Positions 43,263-52,505 are shown, counted from the first letter of the stretch. The stretch: 64,000 nt of DNA from Taibaiella sp041660405 (GCA_041660405.1 JBAZWL010000001.1:251035-315034), one strand, 5' to 3'. Notes: generated by a model not told the origin, from the sequence alone. Translations and numbers: made by a program.

Positions 43263-44642
43263 ATGAGCGAAGAACTGCAACAACAAACCTCGGGAGAACA
43301 GGCACCGGTTCAGGAACGCGAAGCCATTAAAAATCCATTAGAGCTTTTAAAATCAGGGGCAGATAAGCTCGCCAAATTTGGTGGCTTTGATCTGATCGAA
43401 TCCTCCATTGACGGTGCGCAAAACCTGAACCCCGATCGTAAAGCACGCCGCAATATTTTCCTTACCGAATCACAGAAGAAAGGTGAAAGGGAAGCACTTC
43501 AAAAAGCGCTTTCCGTATGGGCACAGGTATTGGAATCGGGCAATGAAATTTCTGAAATGGTGAACCTGTGCGAAGCCCGCGCAGAATCCAGCCAGAAAGT
43601 TTTACAAAAAAATCTAGCCAAAGCAGTAGAGGAAACCCGCGACCTGGAACGCTCTTACCGCAATGTTGGCTTATTTTTCAAAAATACCGAAGGAGATAAA
43701 CTCAAAAATGTTTCCTTCATTAACTGCGAAGCCGAACAGCTTAAAGACCTCGACAATACCAGGTTTATAGATCATATAGGGGAAGAGCTGAAAAAGAATT
43801 TTGACCGTCTTGATTTACGCAATAACTACAGCATTATGGTTGTACCGGGTTACCTGGGCAGCAATAAAGTGGTAGAGAAATGGGCTAAACTTGCGCACGA
43901 AAACAAAGTGATGCTGGTTACCGATTTTGAACACCTGGATGCTCCGGATGATGTGATGGAAATGTTTGAACTGGCCAATCTAACGGGTGGTGATAAGTTT
44001 CGGTCTAACGTAATGATGTCCTGCAACTGGCTGGTAGGCCGTGGCAAGTTTGATGAGCTTGACGAGGAAGAAGACCTGTATGTACCGCCATCAGGGGCAC
44101 TTGCTGGTAAAATATATAGAACACTGATGAGCCAGGTAACTGCCGGTAAAAAATTCGGTAGCATGAACGAGGTTGATGGTGTAAAATTTGACCTGAAGAA
44201 AAGTGAGATTGCCAACCTTGAAAAAATGGGGCTGGTGCCTATGGTAAAAGAGTATGGCAAGGTGATGGCCTTCTCTGCCAAAACATTGTTCAATGGTGAT
44301 AACCTTGGCTTGCAGACTTACTCTGTGGTAAGGGTATTTGACTATGTAACCAAAGTACTGATGGACTTCCTGAACCGTCGCGCTTTTGAAAACTTTAATG
44401 CCAACACGCGTAAGGACTTGATGAGCCAGATCGTAAAATTCCTGGATAGCATTACCGGCCCCGATAAATTGATCGAAGACTTTACCATTCGTCGTTTCGA
44501 GCAGGACCCGCATCAGAAAGATCGGATCCATCTTGATATTCACATGAAACCTTATTTCCCTGCCAAAAACTTTATGATCAAAATGGATGGCCAAAAAGGT
44601 GATGATGGTACAGAGTGGGATACAAGTTACGATCAACAATAA
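43263..44642 (+). CDS. TssC-like contractile sheath protein (DUF5458 type), isolated
   Basis: A 459-residue protein matching the Bacteroidota type (subtype iii) T6SS sheath large subunit TssC: 'NPLELLKSGADKLAKFGGFDLIE', 'NPDRKARRNIFLTESQKKGER', 'LRNNYSIMVVPGYLGS', 'MMSCNWLVGRGKFDELDEEEDLYVPPSGALAGKIY' and 'NGDNLGLQTYSVVRVFDY'. In a T6SS, TssC pairs with TssB to build the contractile tube. Here no TssB, Hcp, TssE/F/G/K or ClpV gene is near: upstream is a response regulator with its own terminator, downstream a noncoding stretch and a lipoprotein. It may be a remnant, a subunit for a cluster elsewhere, or part of another assembly. Confidence 0.88.
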   Translation: MSEELQQQTSGEQAPVQEREAIKNPLELLKSGADKLAKFGGFDLIESSIDGAQNLNPDRKARRNIFLTESQKKGEREALQKALSVWAQVLESGNEISEMVNLCEARAESSQKVLQKNLAKAVEETRDLERSYRNVGLFFKNTEGDKLKNVSFINCEAEQLKDLDNTRFIDHIGEELKKNFDRLDLRNNYSIMVVPGYLGSNKVVEKWAKLAHENKVMLVTDFEHLDAPDDVMEMFELANLTGGDKFRSNVMMSCNWLVGRGKFDELDEEEDLYVPPSGALAGKIYRTLMSQVTAGKKFGSMNEVDGVKFDLKKSEIANLEKMGLVPMVKEYGKVMAFSAKTLFNGDNLGLQTYSVVRVFDYVTKVLMDFLNRRAFENFNANTRKDLMSQIVKFLDSITGPDKLIEDFTIRRFEQDPHQKDRIHLDIHMKPYFPAKNFMIKMDGQKGDDGTEWDTSYDQQ

Positions 44643-44672
44643 TTACGGTTCATTACAACACCACATATTCAA

Positions 44673-44700
44673 AGAGCGATGCAAATGTGTCGCTCTCTTT
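44673..44700 (+). terminator. Terminator after the TssC-like gene
   Basis: AGAGCGA / TCGCTCT stem with a 10-nt loop and a T-run, 30 nt after the stop codon. Confidence 0.75.
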
Positions 44701-44742
44701 TTTATTTTTAACCGTCGTTGTTAGCTAAAATCTCAATGATGG

Positions 44743-44786
44743 AACTACACTTCTTATGTAATTAAACTACACTTCTTGTGTAATAT
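44743..44786. repeat. Tandem 22-bp repeat, two copies
   Basis: Copy 1 (44743-44764) and copy 2 (44765-44786) both start AACTACACTTCTT and differ at 3 of 22 positions; each contains the dyad ACACTTCTTGTGT or a close variant. Two adjacent dyads suggest paired protein binding sites. Confidence 0.75.
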
Positions 44787-44950
44787 GTTCCTGTTTTTTG
44801 CATTTACTTGCCAATGAATTGCCATTTTTAAAAATCAGGAAAAATTTACTGGCAAAAAGAAAAGCGGCAACATATGCTCCATCATAATTTTGCCTTCCGT
44901 TATTATCAAATATGGTATATAAACCTTGCAGTCTTTGGGTTTTGGTAATA

Positions 44951-44980
44951 AAAAAAGAGCGGAATAAGCCGCTCTTTTTT
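44951..44980. terminator. Bidirectional terminator before the lipoprotein gene end
   Basis: AAAAAAGAGCGG (44951-44962) / CCGCTCTTTTTT (44969-44980), strong on both strands; closes the minus-strand gene 45024-45983. Confidence 0.85.
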
Positions 44981-45023
44981 ATTATCCATTTTACCGGATC
45001 ATTTTTTTCAAATGACTATAAAA

Positions 45024-45983
45024 TTACAGAGTCGAAAGAGTATTCTGTATAAAACCCAAAGTTTGATTGACTGGTGTAAAGTTTACAGACATTCCGTTGG
45101 TAACAGTAACGTTCTGATGCAGATCCATAAAATAATTATTGTTTTTGGACCCTAGTATCATAATGTGAATCACTGTGCCTACTGGTAAGTGAAAAGAAGG
45201 ATGGCCAAAACTAAAAGAATGCGTTGGTGCGTCATAAGCATACATGTTCATCAAAGAATTCATGGCCGGGAATATGATATAGATCTGTGTGTTATCCAGG
45301 TTATAGCTGTTATCAGGTGCTACAATAGTTATATCGGTTTTGGGAGCCGGAGCGCTATAAAAATAATCGCAATTGATCCAGTTAAAATTGGTGCAGGAAT
45401 CGAATGCATAATAGAAAGTCAGATCGGTAGGATCTTTGGTTGTGCGAGGTATCGTATTTGTTGAATCATCAGACCATCTGACGTTTGTTCCTGTTTCATC
45501 TGTTACGGTATAACCATTAAACAGCGCCATAGGATTTTCTGAATCAGCAGGTTGTTTGAATGCTATTTTGTAATTATTGGCAAAAACCTCATGTTCATTA
45601 AGTGTGGCTTTAATATTTACACAACCTCCGCTGGTCAGTAGGTTATTGGATGCAGTAGTGGTAGTAACCCTGTTAGCAATCATTTCACCGGGTTTATACA
45701 TTTCTGTCAACTCAATCTTAATGCTTCCGCCCGTAATAATAGTGCCGCTTGCATTCTTAAAGGATTGCGGGTTAAAAGTGATTTTTGTTCCTTTGGCGCC
45801 CTGGATTGTTTGCTGTGTTCCGGCAGTTACAGTGAATGTTTGAGGGGTGCTCTTTAATTCCTGGAATAAGGAGTTTATAGTATTAACCTTTTCGGTTATA
45901 GGTACAGGGTCTTTTTTACAGGAAACTATGGTCAGAATGCATCCAAAAAATAACGTGGCGCCGAGTAGTAGTTGCTTTTTCAT
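45024..45983 (-). CDS. Hypothetical beta-rich lipoprotein
   Basis: A 319-residue protein with lipobox IVSC (Cys22) after MKKQLLLGATLFFGCILT. The mature protein has a beta-sandwich-like part ('FTVTAGTQQTIQGAKGTKITFNPQSFKNASGTIITGGSIKIELTEM', the ZU5/'transglutaminase-like' pattern seen in Bacteroidota surface proteins). No catalytic motif is visible. It is probably exposed at the outer membrane, alone on the minus strand. Confidence 0.75.
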   Translation of the reverse strand: MKKQLLLGATLFFGCILTIVSCKKDPVPITEKVNTINSLFQELKSTPQTFTVTAGTQQTIQGAKGTKITFNPQSFKNASGTIITGGSIKIELTEMYKPGEMIANRVTTTTASNNLLTSGGCVNIKATLNEHEVFANNYKIAFKQPADSENPMALFNGYTVTDETGTNVRWSDDSTNTIPRTTKDPTDLTFYYAFDSCTNFNWINCDYFYSAPAPKTDITIVAPDNSYNLDNTQIYIIFPAMNSLMNMYAYDAPTHSFSFGHPSFHLPVGTVIHIMILGSKNNNYFMDLHQNVTVTNGMSVNFTPVNQTLGFIQNTLSTL

Positions 45984-46079
45984 AAAGGTCTTTCAAAATT
46001 TAGTAACGTGAAGGTATGGCGTTCAATGAGGGCAAATATTTAAGATTTTGCCAAACTATGTGGATAGACGCAAAAAAAA

Positions 46080-46102
46080 GCTGTTGCATTGGTATGCAAC
46101 AG
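46080..46102 (-). terminator. Terminator after the outer-membrane barrel gene
   Basis: GCTGTTGCAT / ATGCAACAGC stem, loop of 3-4 nt, then T8 on the minus strand. Confidence 0.85.
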
Positions 46103-46124
46103 CCGTACAATTCATAAAATAGTG

Positions 46125-46889
46125 TTAGAAAAATAAGCCTAGACGCAGTGCGAAATTATTCAAACGCGTGTTACCATCTTTAAATGATTGCCCGTAAGGC
46201 ATTGAATATTTATTAGGATTGGTGGCATCGGGAGCAAAGCCGTTGTTAAAGAAAATCCCTGCATAAGCAGCAAGCTTGTTATTTATAGGATATTCAGCAC
46301 CTGCACCAATATTCATGGTAAACATTACCGGAGCAATGGCCAGTGTGCCTTTTATCTTTTCATTTTCACCTTTGCTATTAAGCGCTTGTCCTGCTCCATC
46401 ATAATAATCAACATTGTAGGTGGCTTTCTTGGCAATATTGAAGCCAGTGGTCAGGCCAAGTTGTCCAAAAAACCGGAAACCGGAAATTGGGTCGGTACGC
46501 AATTTCAATGCTACAGGAATTTCCAGGTAATTTAAGCGATAGTTGAAATTTGCATTCCGTACTACATCCGCTTTATCAGTTCCCAGGTATTTTGAATTGA
46601 TCTTTCCACCAGTCATATTAATCTGCAAGCCGGTTACAATAGCATAGTTATCTTGAAAATTATACTCTGCCATTAAGCCGTAGGTAAAGCCAATCTTGCT
46701 TCCTTCGTTAGTTGGCGCATACATATTATCGTCCGTTTTATCAGTTGTAGGGCGCATCCAGGACATGGTTGGCGCTACAAATACACCAAAACGAAACTTT
46801 TTGGAGTCGATATTCATCGATTGTGCATTTGAAACAGTGGTCTGAAGACCCATGATCCCGATTACGGTGCAAATAATTACTTTTTTCAT
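46125..46889 (-). CDS. Outer-membrane beta-barrel protein (PorT-like)
   Basis: A 254-residue protein with a signal peptide (cut after 'VSNAQ', about residue 23). Alternating strands ('KFRFGVFVAPTMSWMRPTTDK', 'GFTYGLMAEYNFQDNYAIVTGLQIN', 'LNYLEIPVALKLRTD', 'FRFFGQLGLTTGFNIAKKA') and a final 'LNNFALRLGLFF' ending in Phe fit the outer-membrane barrel family related to PorT. The function is probably structural or a small pore; T9SS involvement is possible but not shown. Confidence 0.85.
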   Translation of the reverse strand: MKKVIICTVIGIMGLQTTVSNAQSMNIDSKKFRFGVFVAPTMSWMRPTTDKTDDNMYAPTNEGSKIGFTYGLMAEYNFQDNYAIVTGLQINMTGGKINSKYLGTDKADVVRNANFNYRLNYLEIPVALKLRTDPISGFRFFGQLGLTTGFNIAKKATYNVDYYDGAGQALNSKGENEKIKGTLAIAPVMFTMNIGAGAEYPINNKLAAYAGIFFNNGFAPDATNPNKYSMPYGQSFKDGNTRLNNFALRLGLFF

Positions 46890-47101
46890 AATACTTGTTT
46901 TAGTTTAGAATGTTGGTCCGTTCTTAATATGGAGCAGTTGTAAAACCATTGTATCAAATATCGAGCCAAAAACGATCTTCATTACAAAAAAGATGCCCGG
47001 AGCTTTAGTAGATTTACAACCTGAAGGATCAAAATAAACGGTTTTTTAACGCAATACAAATAATAAAAAGGACTATTTTCGTAAATAAAATTTTTACATC
47101 C

Positions 47102-47665
47102 ATGATCACAATTATCATAGTAATTGCCGTAATTGTTCTGCTGGTTTTCTGGCTGATAGGCCTGTACAACAAACTGGTGCGATACAAAAACAATCGTGAA
47201 AACGCGTTTGCCGACATTGATGTGCAGCTTCGCCAGCGTAATGACCTCATCCCACAACTGGTAAGCACAGTAAAGGGATATGCTACTCACGAAAGAGAGT
47301 TACTGGAAAGAATAACACAAGCCCGCTCTGCTGTAATGAATGCGGGAAGCATTAATGATAAAATGCAGGCCGACACACAGTTGACCCAGGCCTTACAAGG
47401 GCTGAGAGTAAGTGTGGAAGCTTACCCCGACCTGAAGGCCAATACCAATTTCCTGCAATTACAGGAAGAAATCTCTGATATTGAAAACAAGCTGGCTGCT
47501 GCACGTCGTTACTTTAATGGTGCTACCCGCGAGCTGAATAATGCAGTGGAATCTTTCCCGGCCAATATCATTGCGAAAAATTTTGGATTCACCCGCCAGC
47601 CAATGTATGAATTAAGTGCTGAGCAAAGAACAACGATGGACGCTCCTCCGCAAATTAATTTTTAA
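47102..47665 (+). CDS. lemA: LemA family protein
   Basis: A 187-residue protein with one N-terminal membrane helix (about 2-22) and the LemA core 'LYNKLVRYKNNRENAFADIDVQLRQRNDLIPQLVSTVKGYATHERELLERITQAR', then 'IENKLAAARRYFNGATRELNNAVESFPANIIAKNFGF'. The remainder forms a long helical bundle on the periplasmic or outer side. LemA and HtpX are frequently neighbours, as here (79 bp to the htpX start), suggesting a membrane stress or quality-control unit. Confidence 0.94.
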   Translation: MITIIIVIAVIVLLVFWLIGLYNKLVRYKNNRENAFADIDVQLRQRNDLIPQLVSTVKGYATHERELLERITQARSAVMNAGSINDKMQADTQLTQALQGLRVSVEAYPDLKANTNFLQLQEEISDIENKLAAARRYFNGATRELNNAVESFPANIIAKNFGFTRQPMYELSAEQRTTMDAPPQINF

Positions 47666-47743
47666 ATCATGCACACGCATATTCAGTAATCGGCTCCGTT
47701 GCTGATTACTGAATATTTTTCGACGGACAATCAGCATCCTATT

Positions 47744-48667
47744 ATGTCTTACGTAGGAATACAGACCCAGATAAGCAGGAACAATCGTAACACCACCTTA
47801 TTATTGGTATCCTTCCCTTTGCTCTTACTTGCAATGGTGTATGCGTTTCTATACATCATTACTAAAGATAAAAGCATGGTTGGCTACCAGTTTTTAAAAA
47901 CCATGCCACTTGTATTAATTGGTGTGGGCATATGGTTTGCTATTGCCTATTTTTCCCATGCTGCATTGATACAAATGGCTACCGGCGCCCGTCCGCTGGA
48001 GCGCAGGGAAAATATGAGGGTATATAACCTGGTGGAAAACCTATGTATCTCGCAGGGCATGAAAATGCCTAAGGTATTTGCGATAGAAGATGATTCGCTC
48101 AATGCTTATGCCAGTGGTATTAATGAAGGTACATTTTCAGTAACCCTTTCGAGAGGTATCATGAATAAGTTGAACGATGCAGAATTGGAAGGTGTAATTG
48201 CCCACGAGTTAAGCCACATACGCAACAGGGACGTAAGGCTTTTAATCATTTCTATAGTGTTTGTAGGCATCTTTGCTTTTCTAAGTCAGATAGCTATGCG
48301 TAGCCTGTTTTTTTCCGGAGGCCGCAGAAGGGATAAAGACAATAGCGGAGTCATTATGATAGCAGCAATAATCATTACTGCTGTAGCCTATTTCATTTCT
48401 CTTTTGCTGCGCTTTGGTATATCCCGCCGCAGAGAATATATGGCCGATGCCGGCGCTGCCGAAATGACGCGGAACCCACAGGCTTTAGCCAGTGCCCTTC
48501 GTAAAATTTCAGAAGATCCATACATCGAAGCCGTACAAAACCAGGATGTAGCTCAATTGTTTATTGATCACCCATCACCCAAAAAGAAAAGTTCCTTTTC
48601 CATTAATGAACTTTTTGCCACGCATCCACCTATTGAAAAGCGTATCCAGGTGTTAGAGGATTTTTAA
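47744..48667 (+). CDS. htpX: HtpX-like M48 membrane metalloprotease
   Basis: With the ATG at 47744 the protein has 307 residues. Two helices near the N-terminus (about 17-45, 55-80) precede the zinc motif HELSH ('EGVIAHELSHIRNRD', about residue 145); further helices follow (about 165-185 and 200-225), and the third zinc ligand is in 'RREYMADAGAAEMTRNP'. It degrades misfolded membrane proteins. The longer frame from 47699 adds residues that do not look like the family. It follows lemA. Confidence 0.92.
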   Translation: MSYVGIQTQISRNNRNTTLLLVSFPLLLLAMVYAFLYIITKDKSMVGYQFLKTMPLVLIGVGIWFAIAYFSHAALIQMATGARPLERRENMRVYNLVENLCISQGMKMPKVFAIEDDSLNAYASGINEGTFSVTLSRGIMNKLNDAELEGVIAHELSHIRNRDVRLLIISIVFVGIFAFLSQIAMRSLFFSGGRRRDKDNSGVIMIAAIIITAVAYFISLLLRFGISRRREYMADAGAAEMTRNPQALASALRKISEDPYIEAVQNQDVAQLFIDHPSPKKKSSFSINELFATHPPIEKRIQVLEDF

Positions 48668-48783
48668 ATTTACTATACTTATATTGTTTAATAACGATTA
48701 GCATCCGGACAATAAGTCTGGATTTATTTTTTACTATGAGGCGTTGGGTAACTACCTTTGTGGCCCAAAGAAAAAAAATTCTA

Positions 48784-50118
48784 ATGATGGCGCAACCTCT
48801 GTTGATCAAAAATGCAACCCTTATAAACGAGGGTAAAAAATGGAATGCTGATGTATATATCAGCAACGGAAGAATAGAAAAGATTGCGGATCAGATCAAT
48901 CCGGAGGGGAGCTTTACAGAAATTAATGCAGAAGGCAAATGGCTTATGCCAGGTGTAATAGACGACCAGGTACACTTTCGTGAACCCGGCCTTACACACA
49001 AAGCCACTATTGGCTCCGAAGCGATGGCTGCTGTAGCCGGCGGCACTACTTCGTTTATGGAAATGCCCAACACCAACCCTCCTGCTACCACGCAGGAATT
49101 GCTGGAACAAAAATATGATCGCGCGGCTGAAACTTCTGTAGCCAACTATTCTTTTTTTATGGGCGTGGCCAACGATAATGTGGAAGAAGTATTGAAGACA
49201 AACGCTAAGAGGAAAGACGTCTGCGGTATTAAGATCTTTATGGGCAGCAGTACCGGCAATATGCTTGTTGATAATTATGTTACGCTCAATACCATCTTTT
49301 CCGAAACAGAAATGTTGATTGCAACGCATTGTGAAGATGAGCGTATCATTAAAGCAAATAAAGAGAAATATCCTGAAGCGGATAACGCATCTTTTCACCC
49401 ATTGATCAGGAATGAAGAGGCTTGTTTCGAGTCTTCATTTTCGGCAGTGCAGTTGGCTAAGCAGCATGATACCAGGCTTCATATTCTACATATATCCACC
49501 GAAAGGGAATTGCAGTTGTTTACCAATATGTTTCCTCTGAAAGATAAGAGGATAACCAATGAAGTATGTGTACACCATCTTCATTTTACAGCAGATGATT
49601 ATGCAACGCAAGGCACCCTGATACAATGTAACCCGGCCATTAAAGCGCCACATCATAAAGAGGCTTTGTGGAAAGCCTTGCTGGATGACAGGCTTGACAT
49701 TATTGCTACCGATCATGCACCACATACCTGGGAAGAAAAACAGAAACCATATGGACAGGCACCATCCGGTCTGCCACTTGTGCAGCACTCTTTGCAAATG
49801 ATGTTGCACTATGTAAAAGAAGGCAGAATAAGCGTAGAGAAAGTAGTAGAAAAAATGTGTCATGCTCCGGCAGAGTGTTTCCATATAGAAGAGCGAGGGT
49901 ACTTGCGCGAAGGATATTGGGCGGACCTTGTTTTGGTAGATCCTAACGAAAATTACCTGGTATCCAAAAACAATATTTTGTACAAGTGTGGTTGGTCTCC
50001 ACTAGAAGGCGTTACGCTTCCTGCTAGTATTACACACACTATTGTTAATGGAAATATAGTTTTTGAAAACGGGAAAATAAACAACATTACCAAAGGGATG
50101 AGATTAAGATTTGCCTGA
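48784..50118 (+). CDS. pyrC: Dihydroorotase (class I)
   Basis: A 444-residue enzyme of pyrimidine synthesis that closes N-carbamoyl-aspartate to dihydroorotate. Metal-binding blocks: 'MPGVIDDQVHFREPGLTHKA' (the first His of the usual HxH is Gln, apparently usual in this phylum), the carbamylated Lys region 'GIKIFMGSSTGNML', 'IATHCED', 'LHILHISTE' and the catalytic Asp in 'IIATDHAPHTWEEK'. ATGs at 48784 and 48787 both give the expected start; the frame from 48736 adds an unrelated leader. Confidence 0.93.
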   Translation: MMAQPLLIKNATLINEGKKWNADVYISNGRIEKIADQINPEGSFTEINAEGKWLMPGVIDDQVHFREPGLTHKATIGSEAMAAVAGGTTSFMEMPNTNPPATTQELLEQKYDRAAETSVANYSFFMGVANDNVEEVLKTNAKRKDVCGIKIFMGSSTGNMLVDNYVTLNTIFSETEMLIATHCEDERIIKANKEKYPEADNASFHPLIRNEEACFESSFSAVQLAKQHDTRLHILHISTERELQLFTNMFPLKDKRITNEVCVHHLHFTADDYATQGTLIQCNPAIKAPHHKEALWKALLDDRLDIIATDHAPHTWEEKQKPYGQAPSGLPLVQHSLQMMLHYVKEGRISVEKVVEKMCHAPAECFHIEERGYLREGYWADLVLVDPNENYLVSKNNILYKCGWSPLEGVTLPASITHTIVNGNIVFENGKINNITKGMRLRFA

Positions 50119-50243
50119 TATTATTACGAGAGAATAATTACACTTGCATCACACAATATTTTCAAAAACATATCGCATGGATTTTCTCTGCCTGAAATAA
50201 TAAAGGCACTGATTCCTCGTTTTAAGCATCAATATCCATCAGA

Positions 50244-51791
50244 ATGAAAAAATCATATTTCCTTATCACGCTTTGTACTTTATCAGCATTTGCAATGGAC
50301 GCCGTTGCTCAAAACGAGTTAAAGACTTTACCTGACAAACGCGAACGATTAAGAAGAACCACGAGAATTTTAGCTCTTACTACTCAAGAAATCCAAAAAT
50401 TCAGTAGTGGAAATAAACCTACAGGCGATAAGCAGCGCCTGATCAAAACAATTGGCGAAGCTGGGACCCCTGGCGGAACGTTCTATCGCAATTATGAAAA
50501 ATTTTTTTTGTATTCGGGTAACAACGCTTCTATCACACCTATACATGGTCCCTATCCCGTTTCGAATTTCGACAGCATGTATTGTACCACTAATGAATCT
50601 TACGGTTATCAACGATTTTATCCTTCGGGAAATTTGTTGCGCAGTTTGTATTTCGCGGATTATAGTTTCAGCTCAGGGCCGGGAGCCTCCCGAACTGATG
50701 TTAAAGATTATGATGAAGCAGGAAGACTGACACTTGATTCATTTTTTCAGGCGGGCCAACCGGGTTTTAACCTTAGCATGAAAGACCGTTATAGTTATGA
50801 TAATTACAACCGTTTGAGTTTTACGTCTTTTGCTATTGAGGGATATGATCCGGGTTCATACGACTATGTTTCTTCTACCTGGAAACACTACACCGATACA
50901 CTTCCCAATGCAGACAGCCTGATCATTATAGATAACAATATTGTCACCATTAAGCAAATCAAACATTACTACGATAATAACCATCTCCTGATAACGGATA
51001 GCGTAAGGATCAATAACAGTGCTGCCATAAAAGAAATCGTGGTGTACACCTATCCCGAAACAGGCAAGCAAATAGGTCAAACTATGGTTTTAGAAAATGG
51101 TATATGGAAGCCTTATTCTCGTCATATATACGGCAAGGATAACCTCGGAAGAATGAAGACAGATCAGATGGAGTTGTACGAGAATAATGAGTGGCACAAA
51201 TATTACCGTAACGACAAACAATATACTTTTGATACGCAACCAGACTCTTTGCCAACTGTCTTTTCAATCTATAATATAGAAAATAACAACTGGTTTGTGG
51301 ATGCACAAGAGGTGAGAACATTTAATGAGAACGGTCTTACTGATACGGTATACTTCTACGCGGGAAATGGTGTCCCAAATGACATGTATAATTATGAAAG
51401 GCAAGTGTTCAAATACAATGCACATGGTAACCTTACCCAGGATTATTGCCATTTCTACCTTAAGGAAACAGGACAGGAAATAAATGGCTACTATGTTAAT
51501 TATTTTTATGAAGACGTGTTATCTGTAAAAGACCTGAAGTCAAAAGAAGATGGGTTAGTGGTGTTCCCTAATCCGGCTACAGGTCAGATTACTGTCCGTT
51601 TTGATAATTGGCCCGGTGAGCCCCGGGAAATAAGGATTACAGATGTTGCAGGTAACTGTATGGTGAAAGCAAACATGCGGTCGAGAGAGTATTCGCTGGA
51701 TCTCGGAACGTTGAAGTCCGGAACTTATTTTATTCAAATCGTAAACACAGATAACAACAGTAAGGTCGTCAAGACTTTCGCAAAAATGTAA
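50244..51791 (+). CDS. Secreted protein with YD-like repeats and T9SS type A domain
   Basis: A 515-residue protein with a signal peptide (cut after 'DAVAQ', about residue 23). The body has irregular Tyr-Asp repeats like those of RHS/YD proteins ('YDEAGRLTLDS', 'YSYDNYNRLSF', 'YGKDNLGRMKTDQMELYENNEWHKYY', 'FKYNAHGNLTQDY'). The last 80 residues ('LVVFPNPATGQITVRF ... TLKSGTYFIQIVNTD') form a type A sorting domain. A toxin domain is not visible. It is probably a surface beta-structure; function unknown. Confidence 0.83.
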   Translation: MKKSYFLITLCTLSAFAMDAVAQNELKTLPDKRERLRRTTRILALTTQEIQKFSSGNKPTGDKQRLIKTIGEAGTPGGTFYRNYEKFFLYSGNNASITPIHGPYPVSNFDSMYCTTNESYGYQRFYPSGNLLRSLYFADYSFSSGPGASRTDVKDYDEAGRLTLDSFFQAGQPGFNLSMKDRYSYDNYNRLSFTSFAIEGYDPGSYDYVSSTWKHYTDTLPNADSLIIIDNNIVTIKQIKHYYDNNHLLITDSVRINNSAAIKEIVVYTYPETGKQIGQTMVLENGIWKPYSRHIYGKDNLGRMKTDQMELYENNEWHKYYRNDKQYTFDTQPDSLPTVFSIYNIENNNWFVDAQEVRTFNENGLTDTVYFYAGNGVPNDMYNYERQVFKYNAHGNLTQDYCHFYLKETGQEINGYYVNYFYEDVLSVKDLKSKEDGLVVFPNPATGQITVRFDNWPGEPREIRITDVAGNCMVKANMRSREYSLDLGTLKSGTYFIQIVNTDNNSKVVKTFAKM

Positions 51792-51839
51792 TTATGACCT
51801 GAAATAAAAAATAGCGTGGATGCTCGTCTACGTTATTTT

Positions 51840-52505
51840 TTATTTCAAATCAAGATCATCAATGTTTACCAATCCTTTTTTGATAGCATAAACCACAAGG
51901 CCAATTATATTTTTCACATTCATTTTCTCAATTATTTTTTGTCGGTGAAAATCAACTGTTTTTTCACTGACGAATAATAACTGCCCTATTTCTTTCGCGG
52001 TCTTTTGCTGACAAATGAGTTTAATTATTTCCAGCTCCCGATCAGAAAAACCTGGAATTCGCAACAATGATTTTACATCCGGATTACCTCTGGCAAAACG
52101 GTGAATGATAACCTCCACGGCCCTTCTGGAATAAAACTCTTCATCTTTCAGCACCTTTTCAATAGCATGAAATAATTCCTCCACATCTCCCGACTTTAAT
52201 AAAAGCCCTTTGGATCCGGCTTTCAGCATATCCATAATATCATTTTCCTTTTCGAAACGGGAGAGCGCAATTATTTTGATATCAGGATTATTTTTCAAAA
52301 TAGTGTTGGTTGCATCTATGCCATTAATTCCCGGCATATCTACATCCATAATTATAATATGAGGATTTAAACTTTCTGCCAATTCTATTGCTTCCGTTCC
52401 GGTGCCTACTTCTCCTACAACCTTATAGTTGTGATGCAGGCTCAGGTATTCCTTTAGCCCCAACCTAAAAAAAGGATGATCATCAACAATAACAATGGTA
52501 ATCAT
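51840..52505 (-). CDS. NarL/FixJ-type response regulator (LuxR HTH)
   Basis: A 221-residue regulator: receiver domain with acidic 'IVDDHPFFRLGL', phospho-acceptor Asp in 'IIIMDVDMPGINGID' (about residue 55), Lys in 'GLLLKSGD'; C-terminal LuxR HTH 'FSDRELEIIKLICQQKTAKEIGQLLFVSEKTVDFHRQKIIEKM'. No sensor kinase is adjacent. It is divergent from the large secreted-protein gene at 52919 with 413 bases between, which it might control; that is only positional inference. Confidence 0.92.
   Translation of the reverse strand: MITIVIVDDHPFFRLGLKEYLSLHHNYKVVGEVGTGTEAIELAESLNPHIIIMDVDMPGINGIDATNTILKNNPDIKIIALSRFEKENDIMDMLKAGSKGLLLKSGDVEELFHAIEKVLKDEEFYSRRAVEVIIHRFARGNPDVKSLLRIPGFSDRELEIIKLICQQKTAKEIGQLLFVSEKTVDFHRQKIIEKMNVKNIIGLVVYAIKKGLVNIDDLDLK

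Larger units (their letters stand above)
44643..45023. other. Noncoding stretch after the sheath gene, between two terminators
   Basis: A terminator hairpin for the sheath gene (44673-44679 with 44690-44696), a 22-bp tandem repeat (44743-44786), then about 160 bases without recognised content, then a second terminator (44951-44980). An unannotated small RNA between the terminators is possible; no promoter could be fixed. Confidence 0.4.

Noticed and set aside
43263..48667. Type VI secretion or tailocin gene cluster
   Set aside because: Only the TssC-like gene is present; the neighbours are a lipoprotein, an outer-membrane barrel, LemA and HtpX.
50244..51791. RHS-type polymorphic toxin
   Set aside because: YD-like repeats are few and irregular, and the C-terminus is a T9SS sorting domain rather than a toxin domain.
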